Assembly (NCBI GenBank): GCA_965217745.1
Contig: OZ244565.1
Span: 5,084,001 to 5,148,000, forward strand
Reading direction: 5' to 3'
DNA: 64,000 bases
Source of the DNA: Bog-105 sp965217745
Lineage (GTDB): Bacteria > Acidobacteriota > Terriglobia > Bryobacterales > Bryobacteraceae
The translations under genes were made by a program, and so were the position numbers. The notes under the pieces were generated by a model, which saw nothing but the letters and a program-made list of their open reading frames with translations, did no database searches and was not told the DNA's origin. Below are positions 1 to 8,368 of the stretch, in pieces. Within the stretch, counting starts at the first letter, position 1. Each line of letters begins with the position of its first letter.

Positions 1-1
1 G

Positions 2-2020
2 AGCAACGAAACCCTGGCGGCAGACGGGCATCTGAAGCTAGTCGATACGACAATTAAGGGCTCGAAAATTGAGTATCCGATTGAGACCACCTTTAATGTG
101 AGCGATAACCGGAAGACCGATCGCATCGACATCAAGTCCGCCGATCTGAAGCTGGGGTCTACCCCGTTCTCGATGTCAGGGACGATCGACAGCTCGCAAA
201 AGCCGGCGATCCTGGACGTGAAGCTTAGCACTAAGAATGCTTCGATAACCGATCTTGCGAAGCTCGCCGGTTCGTTCGGAGTAGCCTTCAATCCTTCCTA
301 CCAGGCGAAGGGCCAAATTACGGCCGACATCACGGCGAAAGGGCCTTCTACAAAACCGCAACTGGCGGGCAAAATTGAAGGCCGCGACGTGTCGGTTTCG
401 GGAGGCGAGATCAAGCAACCGGTGCAAGTCGCTTCCATCGATCTGGACCTGACGCCGGATTCGATTACGACAAGTCCGTTCACCGCAGTGTCCGGCTCGA
501 CAAAAGTGGATGCGAAAGCCAAGGTCACGAATTACACCAGCAAGGTTATGAACGTCGACGGATCCCTGAAGACGCAAAACGCGGATATCGCAGAGTTGGT
601 GAACATGGCAAAGGCGTATGGCGTGGACGCAGCCAACGGGATGAGCGGGTCAGGTAAGTTGTCGCTGGATGTACAGGTACAAGGTCCGACCAACAAGCTG
701 AACTACGCGGGCAATGGATCGATTTCCGGGGCGACCGTGAATGCGCCTGCCGTGCTGACCAAGCCGGTCTCAGTGTCGTCAGCCAATCTGAAGTTCGCCC
801 AAAACTCGGCCTCCGTCAGCGATCTTGCGATGTCGGTGGGCAGCACTTCCATGAAGGGCAACTTGAGCGCCAAGAACTTTACGGCTCCCGACGTGACGTT
901 CCAACTGGCAGCCGACAAGATTAACAGCGCGGAACTGCAACAACTAACGGCTGTTCCCAAGAAAGAAGACTCGACGCCAGCGGCTGCTAAGGACAAGGAA
1001 CCATCACTGTTGACCAAGACTACCGGCGGCGGAAGTCTCAGCGCGGGCACAATTGTGGCGAACGACTTTACGCTTACCAACGTTAAGACAAATGTAAAGC
1101 TGAACAAAGGGCTGATCACCCTCTCCCCCTTGACCGCCGATATCTATGGCGGTAAGGAAGCTGGAACAATAACGCTGGACACGCGTCCAGCCAACGCGCA
1201 GGTGGCCGTGAAGGCAAAGCTGAACGGGGTAGATTCCAATGCTCTGCTGAGCGCTGTCAGCGCGGCGAAAGACACCTTGTACGGAAGCCTAGGCGCTACA
1301 TCAGATGTAAGTTTTGCGCTGCTTCCCGGCAACGAACTTCCGAACACCTTGAACGGAACGATGAGCTTTAACGTTGCCAATGGCGAGTTGAAGCACGTGA
1401 ACGTGATGAACGAGATTTCGAAGATTGCCAAGTTCTTGAACCCGGGGCAGGCGAACACTTCGGGTAACGACACCAAGCTGACCAAACTCTCGGGCAGCAT
1501 GGATATTAAAGATGGCGCGGCGCATACCGATGATCTAGTCGCCGCTATTGACGCCGGTTCGGTTTCCGCGAAAGGGATTATTAACCTGGCGACGCAAGCC
1601 TTGAATTTGGATGCGACCGCGGTTCTAAAAAGCGGCCTGACAAAGTCAGTGGGCGGAACAAACGTGGGAGGATTTTTAAATACTGCGCTGGCCAACAACC
1701 AAGGCGAGTTGGTGGTACCCGTTAAGATTGGCGGCACGCTTCAGAAGCCTTCCTTCGCACCTGATGCTGCAGCCATGGCGCAGATGAAAGTTAAGAATCT
1801 GCTTCCTTCGGTTAGTAATCCGACTTCGGGTGTTGTCGGTTCGATCCTCGAAAACAAGGGGGGCGGAGGCGGTGCGGTGAAGTCAATTCTGGGCGGTCTT
1901 GCTGGTGGTGATAAGAAGGCAGACGAAAATGGTAAACAGCAACAGCAGCAGGAAGAGAAGCCGAAGCCCGAAGACGCCATCAAGGGAATCCTCAAAGGCT
2001 TTGGCAAGAAGAAACAGTAG
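2..2020 (+). CDS. AsmA-family protein, 3' part (start lies before the window)
   Basis: The reading frame is open from base 2, so the gene enters from the left; the GTG at 98 is only an internal codon. About 673 residues are visible. They have the low-complexity, Ser/Thr/Asn-rich repeating beta-strand character of the AsmA/TamB-like class, which forms long periplasmic lipid-transfer or outer-membrane-assembly structures anchored in the inner membrane. Two stretches resemble the AsmA C-terminal region: one around residues 440-560 with alternating hydrophobic strands, and one with a DATAVLKSGL-like segment. The tail is a Gly-rich linker, then a Gln/Glu/Lys-rich charged end (positions 1855-2017). 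The N-terminal membrane anchor is not visible. The next gene ends 9 bases away on the other strand, with no terminator between. Family is fairly sure; the exact role is not. Confidence 0.75.
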   Translation, partial: SNETLAADGHLKLVDTTIKGSKIEYPIETTFNVSDNRKTDRIDIKSADLKLGSTPFSMSGTIDSSQKPAILDVKLSTKNASITDLAKLAGSFGVAFNPSYQAKGQITADITAKGPSTKPQLAGKIEGRDVSVSGGEIKQPVQVASIDLDLTPDSITTSPFTAVSGSTKVDAKAKVTNYTSKVMNVDGSLKTQNADIAELVNMAKAYGVDAANGMSGSGKLSLDVQVQGPTNKLNYAGNGSISGATVNAPAVLTKPVSVSSANLKFAQNSASVSDLAMSVGSTSMKGNLSAKNFTAPDVTFQLAADKINSAELQQLTAVPKKEDSTPAAAKDKEPSLLTKTTGGGSLSAGTIVANDFTLTNVKTNVKLNKGLITLSPLTADIYGGKEAGTITLDTRPANAQVAVKAKLNGVDSNALLSAVSAAKDTLYGSLGATSDVSFALLPGNELPNTLNGTMSFNVANGELKHVNVMNEISKIAKFLNPGQANTSGNDTKLTKLSGSMDIKDGAAHTDDLVAAIDAGSVSAKGIINLATQALNLDATAVLKSGLTKSVGGTNVGGFLNTALANNQGELVVPVKIGGTLQKPSFAPDAAAMAQMKVKNLLPSVSNPTSGVVGSILENKGGGGGAVKSILGGLAGGDKKADENGKQQQQQEEKPKPEDAIKGILKGFGKKKQ

Positions 2021-2029
2021 AGCTAGGGG

Positions 2030-2803
2030 CTAATTTACAGCGAAGTCCCAGATCATGAGCCGCAGATCGTCGGTGTCGTTGGATTCGGAGTACTCCATAA
2101 GAGCATACTCACCCGGATCCAACGGCTTTTCCGGCCAGACGCGGTAAAGATTCCACATTAGCTGCTGCTCGAAGGTCTCCATCTGTTTGCGGTCTTCAAT
2201 TGCCTGATTGCCCACTGGAATGATGGAGATGTTCTCTACAACACGCTGACCTTTGCGAGGCGTTAGACGAATGATGCCAAACTTCTCCTCCTTAGCCAAC
2301 CGGAGGAAGAAGTTAGGACGATCTTCGTGAATCTGGAACGCTGCATGCTCGCCTTTGATGACAACCGCCGCCTTGCCTGGAATGAGCGGCACGGGAGAGA
2401 TCATCTGCAAAGCTTTGCGAGTCTTGCTGGTAATCACCTGGTAATCGGCCTGAGGAAGAGCCTCGATCTGTTCGGATAGTTTGAAATATGCTCCGGATTC
2501 CATAGGGATGTCAGCGATTTCCTTGCGCTGTGCCCGTTCTGCTTTTTCCTCCTCATCCTCGGCCCGGGCCTCGCGCGTGATGGACTCATCCTTCCTCTTC
2601 TTCTCCGAATCGGTTTTAGCGAGATCAACCAGCTCTTTCGGGATTTCTTCCCATTCGCCGCGCTCAGTGCTGTAGTAGCGAATGCGGTCGCTTTGGACTT
2701 GGTATTCGCGCACCATTTGATACTCGCCGGACTTCAGGTAAAGCTTAAATGTCTCGCCGAACAGTAATCCGACGCCGAGTAGAAACAGTAGTCCGAGCCG
2801 CAC
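2030..2803 (-). CDS. Exported protein of unknown function
   Basis: A 257-residue protein starting with a clear signal peptide (MRLGLLFLLGVGLLFG, then a probable cut near residue 17). It continues with a stretch suggesting a small beta-rich domain (FKLYLKSGEYQMVREYQV), a highly charged Glu/Lys/Arg segment at about residues 60-95, and a second folded half. I do not recognise a named family. Such secreted proteins with an SH3-like or SHD1-like N-terminal part are common in Acidobacteria, but that is an inference from style only. It converges on the AsmA gene with a 9-base gap. Start and stop are unambiguous. Confidence 0.6.
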   Translation of the reverse strand: MRLGLLFLLGVGLLFGETFKLYLKSGEYQMVREYQVQSDRIRYYSTERGEWEEIPKELVDLAKTDSEKKRKDESITREARAEDEEEKAERAQRKEIADIPMESGAYFKLSEQIEALPQADYQVITSKTRKALQMISPVPLIPGKAAVVIKGEHAAFQIHEDRPNFFLRLAKEEKFGIIRLTPRKGQRVVENISIIPVGNQAIEDRKQMETFEQQLMWNLYRVWPEKPLDPGEYALMEYSESNDTDDLRLMIWDFAVN

Positions 2804-2863
2804 GCCCTCAGTGTACGCCCGGATCGTGGCATGTTAGCTGCAGTTCCGAGACCGCTGGCAGCA

Positions 2864-2987
2864 TTTTGCGATTCGAAGCCAAATTTTTGCTGTCTGCTTC
2901 TCGGTTTACAGCGGTTTTAGGATCACGCGGCGGCTGGTTGGTGCCGTTCTGGAGGCGCTGGAGCGGCGTTTTGCGATTCGAAGCCAA
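2864..2987. repeat. 19-bp direct repeat spanning the 3' end of the next gene
   Basis: TTTTGCGATTCGAAGCCAA occurs at 2864-2882 and again at 2969-2987. The right copy is inside the 3' end of the 2923-3606 gene, where it encodes the IGFESQNA stretch read on the minus strand. The left copy lies just beyond its stop, with further similar bases around it. This looks like a short duplication of the gene's tail. Confidence 0.7.
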
Positions 2988-3606
2988 TTTCTCTGTAAGT
3001 AGTTGGCGGCGTTGGGTTTGACTCCATCTTCGCGGCTTGGCGCCCGGCGTATCTGGCTTTCGCTTCGGCTTCTTTGATCTTCAGGATCTCGGCTTTCGAG
3101 GACTCGATCGACTGGCGGTAGCACTGCGAGGCGATCTTGGCGTTGAAGACTCCGTACTCGTCGTCGCGGCGCTCTTTCTGCAGCCGCTTCAATTCGGCCA
3201 GGGCTTTGTTGAAGACTCGCTCCTGCTGCGATTGATAGCGCATGAACAGCGAAAGCTGCTTTTCGACGGTGATGAAGTTGTCCTGCTGCATGCTGCCGGA
3301 CTGGTAGTCGAGCGCGCGCTGGATCAGCCAGTGGGATTGCGCCAATTTCAGGACCAGAAGCTCTTCGGTTTCGGTGGCGGGCCGATGTTCTTCAGTGAGG
3401 CGATGGAAGAGAGCTTTGTATTGTTCCTTGTCCTCGCTGGGGAGCACGATGAAACTGCCGGTGAAGCCGTGGTTGGTGCGGTTAGCGCTAGAGGCTTCTT
3501 TGCCGGCCTCGGTTTTGGGTCCGGTGGAGAGTTGGGAATTGGCCTGATTGGCGGCGACCTGCGCAGGACTGGCAGACTTCGCGAAAGAAGAGGGATGATT
3601 TTTCAT
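2923..3606 (-). CDS. Uncharacterised protein with NQANSQLSTGPKT N-terminal motif
   Basis: A 227-residue soluble protein. Its N-terminus carries an NxANSQxSTGPKTxxGK motif (about residues 19-36) followed by NxxxHGFTG. This signature is typical of a large, uncharacterised family abundant in Acidobacteria and Planctomycetes. The middle (residues 60-170) is helical and charged, with a QxxLxxxMRYQSQxERxFxKALxELxRLQ segment that suggests a coiled coil. The C-terminus is Pro/Ala-rich. No catalytic motif is visible and no function can be assigned. The 3' end is partly repeated just downstream (see the repeat at 2864-2987). Confidence 0.65.
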   Translation of the reverse strand: MKNHPSSFAKSASPAQVAANQANSQLSTGPKTEAGKEASSANRTNHGFTGSFIVLPSEDKEQYKALFHRLTEEHRPATETEELLVLKLAQSHWLIQRALDYQSGSMQQDNFITVEKQLSLFMRYQSQQERVFNKALAELKRLQKERRDDEYGVFNAKIASQCYRQSIESSKAEILKIKEAEAKARYAGRQAAKMESNPTPPTTYREIGFESQNAAPAPPERHQPAAA

Positions 3607-3778
3607 CGCGAAGACACGATAGCATGCGGAGAAAAGGTTTTGACGTTAAGTTGTTGATAGGAAAAAGCAAATAGGTTGTGATTGGGAAAAGTGAAAAACT
3701 TCGCTAGCAGAAGAGAGGGCTCTCGTGTCTTGGGAAGGGTCAGCCGCGAATCATCGGCTCCCGTGTCTGGACAGAGCA

Positions 3779-3925
3779 TCAGTCCCGCTGATCATAGGCA
3801 GCGTTCGCCTTATCTATTTCAGGTTGGTGTTCTGCCGCGCTGCGGCTTTTCGCAAGGAAGATCAGGATCATGATCGACCACTTATCTACTATCTGTTCCA
3901 GAATTGGCCGAACGAGAGCTGTGCT
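3779..3925 (-). pseudogene. Remnant of an HxlR-type regulator
   Basis: Read on the minus strand, a short open stretch contains RPILEQIVDKWSIMILIFLA. This matches the start of the HxlR winged-helix domain (compare VTDLIGRVADKWTMLVLETL in the intact HxlR gene at 4279-4728). After this the frame is lost; a second frame carries a weak continuation (RRTLPMISG) that resembles the HxlR segment before the recognition helix. No full-length frame exists, so I read it as a decayed relative of the neighbouring regulator. The match is short and the call is moderate. Confidence 0.45.
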
Positions 3926-3984
3926 CGGAACAAGATGTCGCTCATTTAATGATCGCGGGAGATTTCTCGCGATTGCCGGGAGTT

Positions 3985-4015
3985 TGTGATGGAGGGAGCA
4001 TACGCCTCCATCACA
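3985..4015. other. Perfect 11-bp inverted repeat with 9-base loop
   Basis: TGTGATGGAGG (3985-3995) and CCTCCATCACA (4005-4015) pair perfectly. The hairpin sits in a 670-base stretch (3607-4278) that has no intact gene, only the HxlR remnant. It may be an old terminator or operator. No T-run follows on either strand, so termination is not certain. I see nothing else in 4016-4278. Confidence 0.5.
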
Positions 4016-4278
4016 GGGCGCAGGCATGCTGACCGGCGATCTCCTCGGTCCCTTTGCCTCGCAAGCAACCCATCCAAGAAAATGTTGTACACCCTCGCTT
4101 AGGGGCGTTCATCAGGCACGTCCTTGGCTCGATTTTGGACGGTTCAGCCTTTTTGTAATCTGCCACACGCGAGTTTATGCTATCGAAGCACGAAACGCTC
4201 TCTTGTCAACCTCCCGACGACCGCCGCATACTCATTCGACTGTTGTGGTCGTGCCCGGCATAGCGGGTGACCGTGCGT

Positions 4279-4728
4279 TCACGAACAACGGACTGCAGCC
4301 TTCTTCACGGAATCGAACTCGGATCTTGCGGCTTCGACATGTTCCAGGTGCTTTTCCGCCCACATCCATACGCCGCAGAAGGCCGCGCTCAAACTCAACC
4401 CAAGTTCCGTAAGCCGGTATTCGACCTTAGGTGGGATCACCGGGTGCACTGTGCGTGTCAGAAGACCATCGCGTTCCATGGCACGGAGCGTTTGAGTTAG
4501 CATCTTCTGGCTCACACCGGGGATCAGCTTGGCTAAGCGCGTGAAACGCAGCTCGCCCTCCTCGACGAGAGTTTCCAGCACCAACATCGTCCACTTGTCC
4601 GCCACCCGGCCGATCAGATCCGTAACCAGCATCTCCACGCGAGAGTTAGTGATAGCGGGCTGTTCGCATGCAGCAAACGCCGTGAAGCCGGCGATTTGCT
4701 CCTGAGAGAATTGCTGTTTCCGGGCCAT
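4279..4728 (-). CDS. HxlR-family winged-helix transcriptional regulator
   Basis: A 149-residue regulator when started at the ATG at 4728 (MARKQQFS). An upstream start at 4830 would add 34 residues that do not look like protein. The DNA-binding domain shows the family features VADKWTMLVLETL, ELRFTRLAKLIPGVSQKMLTQ (recognition helix region) and MERDGLLTRTVHPVIPPKVEY. Members often sense electrophiles or quinones through a cysteine near the N-terminus; here FAACEQPAI supplies a Cys about 20 residues before the helix region. It is divergent from the SDR gene at 5188, whose likely promoter region contains a palindrome. Control of that neighbour is an inference. Confidence 0.88.
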   Translation of the reverse strand: MARKQQFSQEQIAGFTAFAACEQPAITNSRVEMLVTDLIGRVADKWTMLVLETLVEEGELRFTRLAKLIPGVSQKMLTQTLRAMERDGLLTRTVHPVIPPKVEYRLTELGLSLSAAFCGVWMWAEKHLEHVEAARSEFDSVKKAAVRCS

Positions 4729-4770
4729 ATACTTCACTCTCTTTCCGGTGCCTATAGAAGGAAAAAGTGC

Positions 4771-4803
4771 CTTCTTGCAAGAAGAGAGCACTGCTCTTAT
4801 ACT
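4771..4803 (+). promoter_or_regulatory. Candidate promoter with palindromic operator in front of the SDR gene
   Basis: CTTCTTGCAAGAAG (4771-4784) is a perfect 14-bp palindrome. It overlaps a candidate -35 (TTGCAA, 4775-4780), which is 17 bases from a candidate -10 (TATACT, 4798-4803), pointing to the right. It lies in the 459-base gap between the HxlR gene and the divergent SDR gene, a usual place for an HxlR operator. The rest of the gap (4804-5187) would be a long leader; I see no convincing gene in it. Confidence 0.5.
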
Positions 4804-5187
4804 CGCAGACGTGGAACACATACGCAGCAAAGTGCTGTATGCGGCTTACGGATGGCTGCCGGTAAGCGGCGCGGTGCATTTGCGCTTGCACCTCGTTGCG
4901 CAGTATCTGCAAGATAAGCGTGCTCCAGAGCCTGAGGCCACACTCTTCTATGATTTGAATACTGCGCGCGCTCTAGGCCAAGCGCCGACGGGCTACTTGC
5001 GCTGCTGGTCCTTCGTAGCGGAAGCCTTTGCTTCGGGGCACTGGCCGGAACTGGCACTTGGTTTCAAAGCGGCGGATGGCTGGTCTGCCGGTATGTCCCT
5101 TTCCTCGAATCTTTTCAACCTCGCGGTCTTGCCATGGTTTTCGCTGTACTGCCCGGTGTGTCCACATTTACTTCCTAAGGAACTTAT

Positions 5188-5949
5188 ATGAAGCTCAGCA
5201 ACAAGACTGTTCTCATAACAGGTGGCACCAGCGGCATCGGTCTCGAGTTCGCCAAACAGCTGCTTTCGCGCGGAAATGAGGTTATCGTGACCGGGCGCGA
5301 GCAAAGCAAGCTGGATGAGACGAAGAGATCGCTGCCCAATCTTCACACTCTTGCGAGCGATGTGAGCGACTCTCAATCCATCGCCACCTTGTACGGTACT
5401 GTAGTCGCTAATTTTCCTTCCCTCAACGTACTCATTAACAACGCCGGAATCATGCGGAACATCAGACTGGACCAAGAACGAGGCCTGGACGATGTCACGC
5501 GCGAGATTGACATCAATCTGAGTGGCCCTGTGCGAATGGTTCAGCAATTTCTTACTCACCTAAAGGCCATGGAGGAGGCTCTAATCGTCAATCTCTCCTC
5601 AGGTCTCGCGTTCATCCCGATGCCTGCGTCGCCGGTATACAGCGCAACGAAAGCGGCCATGCATTCCTTCACACAATCCTTGCGAGTACAGCTCGAAGGC
5701 AGCAAGGTGACGGTAGTCGAGCTAGCCCCTCCGGGAACGGAAACGCCTCTCTTGCGGCGCGAGTTCGAGGCTGAGATGAAGGGACAGAAGGGGATGAACG
5801 TGACAACTCTGGTGAGTAAAGCGATCGCAGGAATTGAAGCTGGAAGGTCTGAAGTCCGTCCAGGCCTAAGCAGCGTTCTTCAGGTGATGAGCCGGATAGC
5901 GCCGCATTTCATGTTGAAGCAAATGGTGAAAATGACGCAGCCCAAGTAG
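5188..5949 (+). CDS. Short-chain dehydrogenase/reductase (DltE-like)
   Basis: A 253-residue classical SDR, an NAD(P)-dependent oxidoreductase. Visible elements are the dinucleotide-binding TGGTSGIG near residues 10-17, the NNAG motif (LINNAGIM), the catalytic Ser region (IVNLSSGLAF) and YSATK with the catalytic Tyr and Lys. The C-terminus, with APPGTETPLL and a membrane-leaning tail, matches the DltE/YvaG-like subgroup. The substrate is unknown. It is divergent from an HxlR regulator, a common pairing in which the regulator controls a reductase that clears a reactive compound. Confidence 0.85.
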   Translation: MKLSNKTVLITGGTSGIGLEFAKQLLSRGNEVIVTGREQSKLDETKRSLPNLHTLASDVSDSQSIATLYGTVVANFPSLNVLINNAGIMRNIRLDQERGLDDVTREIDINLSGPVRMVQQFLTHLKAMEEALIVNLSSGLAFIPMPASPVYSATKAAMHSFTQSLRVQLEGSKVTVVELAPPGTETPLLRREFEAEMKGQKGMNVTTLVSKAIAGIEAGRSEVRPGLSSVLQVMSRIAPHFMLKQMVKMTQPK

Positions 5950-6110
5950 GCTCCTCAAGAAGAATCTCGAGACTAAACCTGATTGCATAAATGTCGTTGT
6001 CGCATGACCCGGCCATTGGATCCGAACCGAAGCTGCTGCAGCGGCCGCACTTAAGCAGATGGGGGTTCAGGGAGAGGCGAATCACTTGCTGAATTGCTCG
6101 CCCCTTTAAC

Positions 6111-6593
6111 TCAGGCTTTCGTTACGAGGGTGGCGAGTTGTTCAGTGCATATCGCCCAGCCCGCATGGAAGCCCATTTTTTCGTGAGCCTCACGGTCAGC
6201 AATAGTCCAGTGCCGCACCCGGGCCGTATACTTCGTTTCTCCGGCTTGATTTTCAAAAGTCAAGACAACCGTCATGAACGGTTTTTCCGAAGGCATCCAG
6301 GCTTGCGTGAAAGCATCGGTGAAGACCAGTTTCTCGTTCTGGACGACTTCGAGATACACGCCGCGATTCGGAAACTCCGTACCATCCGGCCCGCGCATTA
6401 CGAAGAGACTAGACCCGCCGGGGCGAACGTCGGTTTCAACCTGTGGCGTAGTCCAGGGGAGTGGCGCGAACCATTGAGTGAGAAGCGCCGGGTCGGTCCA
6501 GGCCTGGAAGACTTTCTCACAGGGAGCCTCGATGATTCTGGTGAGGATTAGGTCGCGGCCCTCCACCGCAGTCTTGGTTTTGTTGGCATTCAT
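6111..6593 (-). CDS. SRPBCC / AHSA1-family protein
   Basis: A 160-residue START-like fold protein. Typical features are the opening LTRIIEAPCEKVFQAWTDP, then LTQWFAPLPW, a DVRPGG turn, FPNRGVYLEV, KLVFTDAF, the VVLTFE strand and a C-terminal helix (HEKMGFHAGWAICTEQLATL). These proteins bind hydrophobic ligands or act as Hsp90 co-chaperone-like modules. It is the last gene of a minus-strand set with DoxX (34 bases upstream) and an ECF sigma factor. That combination is a familiar neighbourhood for SnoaL-tailed ECF factors. Confidence 0.88.
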   Translation of the reverse strand: MNANKTKTAVEGRDLILTRIIEAPCEKVFQAWTDPALLTQWFAPLPWTTPQVETDVRPGGSSLFVMRGPDGTEFPNRGVYLEVVQNEKLVFTDAFTQAWMPSEKPFMTVVLTFENQAGETKYTARVRHWTIADREAHEKMGFHAGWAICTEQLATLVTKA

Positions 6594-6626
6594 GGCAGTA
6601 TCTCTATTCTCGAGGCCGGGCCGGGG

Positions 6627-7028
6627 TTACTGAGCCCGCAGGAGCAGGAGACTTTGCAGCCGGCGATCCCTGAGCCAGACGGCGCACCAAAGCAGAGCGC
6701 CAAAGCCCACCGGGAATATGATATTGAACAGCGGGGCGCCGACACGCACATGTGTCGCGGCAGCGCCTCCGAGATAACCCGTGAGCAGAATTGCGCCAAG
6801 GATGGCTGTGCGTGGGATCAGATAGAGGACTGTGCTGATGAGCAGCACTACGCCGATACCGGAAATGGCGGACTCGGGATATCCCAACTGCAACGTCGCT
6901 TCAACCACTGCGGGCGGCTGGAAGAGCTTCATGCCACCATCTACCAGCAGAAACAGCGCGGGCAAGCCGCTCATCAGGCGGCTCGCCCAGAGCCGCTGAT
7001 TCGAGATCGCCGATTGGGTCGACAACAT
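6627..7028 (-). CDS. DoxX-family membrane protein
   Basis: A 133-residue integral membrane protein when started at the ATG at 7028, which has a strong ribosome site (GGAGGT at 7036-7041). The longer frame to 7193 adds a non-conserved head. Four hydrophobic segments are visible (LMSGLPALFLLVDGGMK, AISGIGVVLLISTVLYLIP, AILGAILLTGYLGGAAATHV, IIFPVGFGALLWCAVWL). The DGGMK and LLTGYLGGAAATHVR patterns are those of the DoxX-like group. It sits between an ECF sigma factor and an SRPBCC gene and is probably controlled with them. The biochemical role is unknown. Confidence 0.85.
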   Translation of the reverse strand: MLSTQSAISNQRLWASRLMSGLPALFLLVDGGMKLFQPPAVVEATLQLGYPESAISGIGVVLLISTVLYLIPRTAILGAILLTGYLGGAAATHVRVGAPLFNIIFPVGFGALLWCAVWLRDRRLQSLLLLRAQ

Positions 7029-7268
7029 GGTATTTACCTCCAGAAGACCTTCGCCTGAAATTGCGTGCGTAGTCATAAAGGTTTTCATTCTCCTTGTTTG
7101 GATAGGAAGGCATCCATCGCAGAGCGTCCAGCTGACCGGATGGCCCGGTAGCAGTTCTTGGCTGGAGTGGCCTGCCATAATCGCTGCCTTCAAATGTTTA
7201 GACCGGGCCCGGCAGCAAAACTCATCGGTGCCCGGAGAAAGAATTTCACCGGGACACAGCTTAAGAAT

Positions 7269-8225
7269 CTAAGCGGGGAATTCCATCGGAAGGTCAAAAC
7301 GCGGAAAAAGCGTTGCGGTATCGAGGAATGAATTGACGCCCGCGACCCGGTCTCCGGAAAGTTCCAGCACGATCAGCGCCCACGGTGTGTGCCCGCCCTG
7401 AGGGCTGGGACGGTATTGGCCAAAGGCGGGCAGGCCGCAAGCCGCCGTTGGGATCAGCCGGGAGCCGCGACATCCGCAACCCAAGCCCAGCATCCAAGCT
7501 CGAATCGCCTCTGCGCCCCGAATCCAGAGCGCGTAGGGCGGCATCGATAGCGTCGCATCTTCCCGCAGAAGCGTTGCGAGTTGGTCAACGTCGTAGCGCT
7601 CGAATGCCTCGACATAACGCTGGAGTATTTGCTCTTGGGAAGCGGAGAGTGCGGCGGGATCGCTGTCGCGGCGATGAGCCAGCGTAGCTCTCGCCCGCTG
7701 CAGTGCGCTATTCACACCGGCGACGGAAGTTCCCAAAGTTTCAGCAACCTCGGCCGCCGGCCATCCGAGCACTTCCATCAGGAGAAGCACGGCCCGCTGC
7801 TTAGGCGCGAGATTCTGAAGAGCCGCGACGAAGGCAAGCCGAATGCTCTGCCGCAAAATCGCACGTTCTGCCGGGTCCGCATCGGACGGGATAGCACGAG
7901 CGTCCGCAATGGGCTCAATCCAGTGCTCACGTTCCCGCTGAATCAACGCCTCGAGTGGTGGTCTACCGGAAGACGGAGCACCCCGCTCCATCGGACGCTC
8001 CCGTCTCTTTCGATGAGCGAGCTCATCCACACAAACGTTCGTCGCGATCCGGTAAAGCCAGGTCCGCAGCGTCGCGCGGCCATCAAATTGGTCCAGGCTC
8101 TTCCAGGCACGGATCAGGGTCTCTTGCGCCGCGTCATCGGCATCGACTACTGAGCCGAGCATCCGGTAGCAGTGGCCTGCCAACGCCGGTCGATGGAGCT
8201 CGATCTGCGCAAACTCAGCATCCAT
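7269..8225 (-). CDS. ECF sigma factor with C-terminal SnoaL-like domain (SigG / TIGR02960-like)
   Basis: A 318-residue extracytoplasmic-function sigma factor. Region 2 is at about residues 10-80 (HCYRMLGSVVDADDAAQETLIRAWKSLDQF, then LRTWLYRIATNVCVDELAHR). Region 4 is at about 125-190 (LAPKQRAVLLLMEVLGWPAAEVAETLGTS, then VNSALQRARATL). The last 110 residues are a SnoaL-like fold, marked by MPPYALWIRGAEAI. In this ECF group the C-terminal domain replaces a separate anti-sigma factor; none is adjacent here. DoxX and SRPBCC genes lie directly downstream and are the likely targets (inference from order). Confidence 0.88.
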   Translation of the reverse strand: MDAEFAQIELHRPALAGHCYRMLGSVVDADDAAQETLIRAWKSLDQFDGRATLRTWLYRIATNVCVDELAHRKRRERPMERGAPSSGRPPLEALIQREREHWIEPIADARAIPSDADPAERAILRQSIRLAFVAALQNLAPKQRAVLLLMEVLGWPAAEVAETLGTSVAGVNSALQRARATLAHRRDSDPAALSASQEQILQRYVEAFERYDVDQLATLLREDATLSMPPYALWIRGAEAIRAWMLGLGCGCRGSRLIPTAACGLPAFGQYRPSPQGGHTPWALIVLELSGDRVAGVNSFLDTATLFPRFDLPMEFPA

Positions 8226-8368
8226 TCAGGGCTAACGTACCACACCGGAAAGCGGTCTCTTGGACCTTTGAGACTCGCCCGAAATGGGTTAACTCACATC
8301 AATGGCCCTCAGGCACCCGAGGCCGTCTCTCGAGCCTCGGCGCCAGAGAGAATTGCCTTGAAAGAGCG

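Noticed and set aside
3037..3657. 206-residue plus-strand open frame opposite the 2923-3606 gene
   Set aside because: It is antisense to a family with a recognisable N-terminal motif and has a shadow-like Leu/Gly/Val-rich composition.
4748..5191. 147-residue open frame between the HxlR and SDR genes
   Set aside because: It overlaps the likely promoter and operator, has no recognisable domain, and its C-terminal part reads like untranslated leader.
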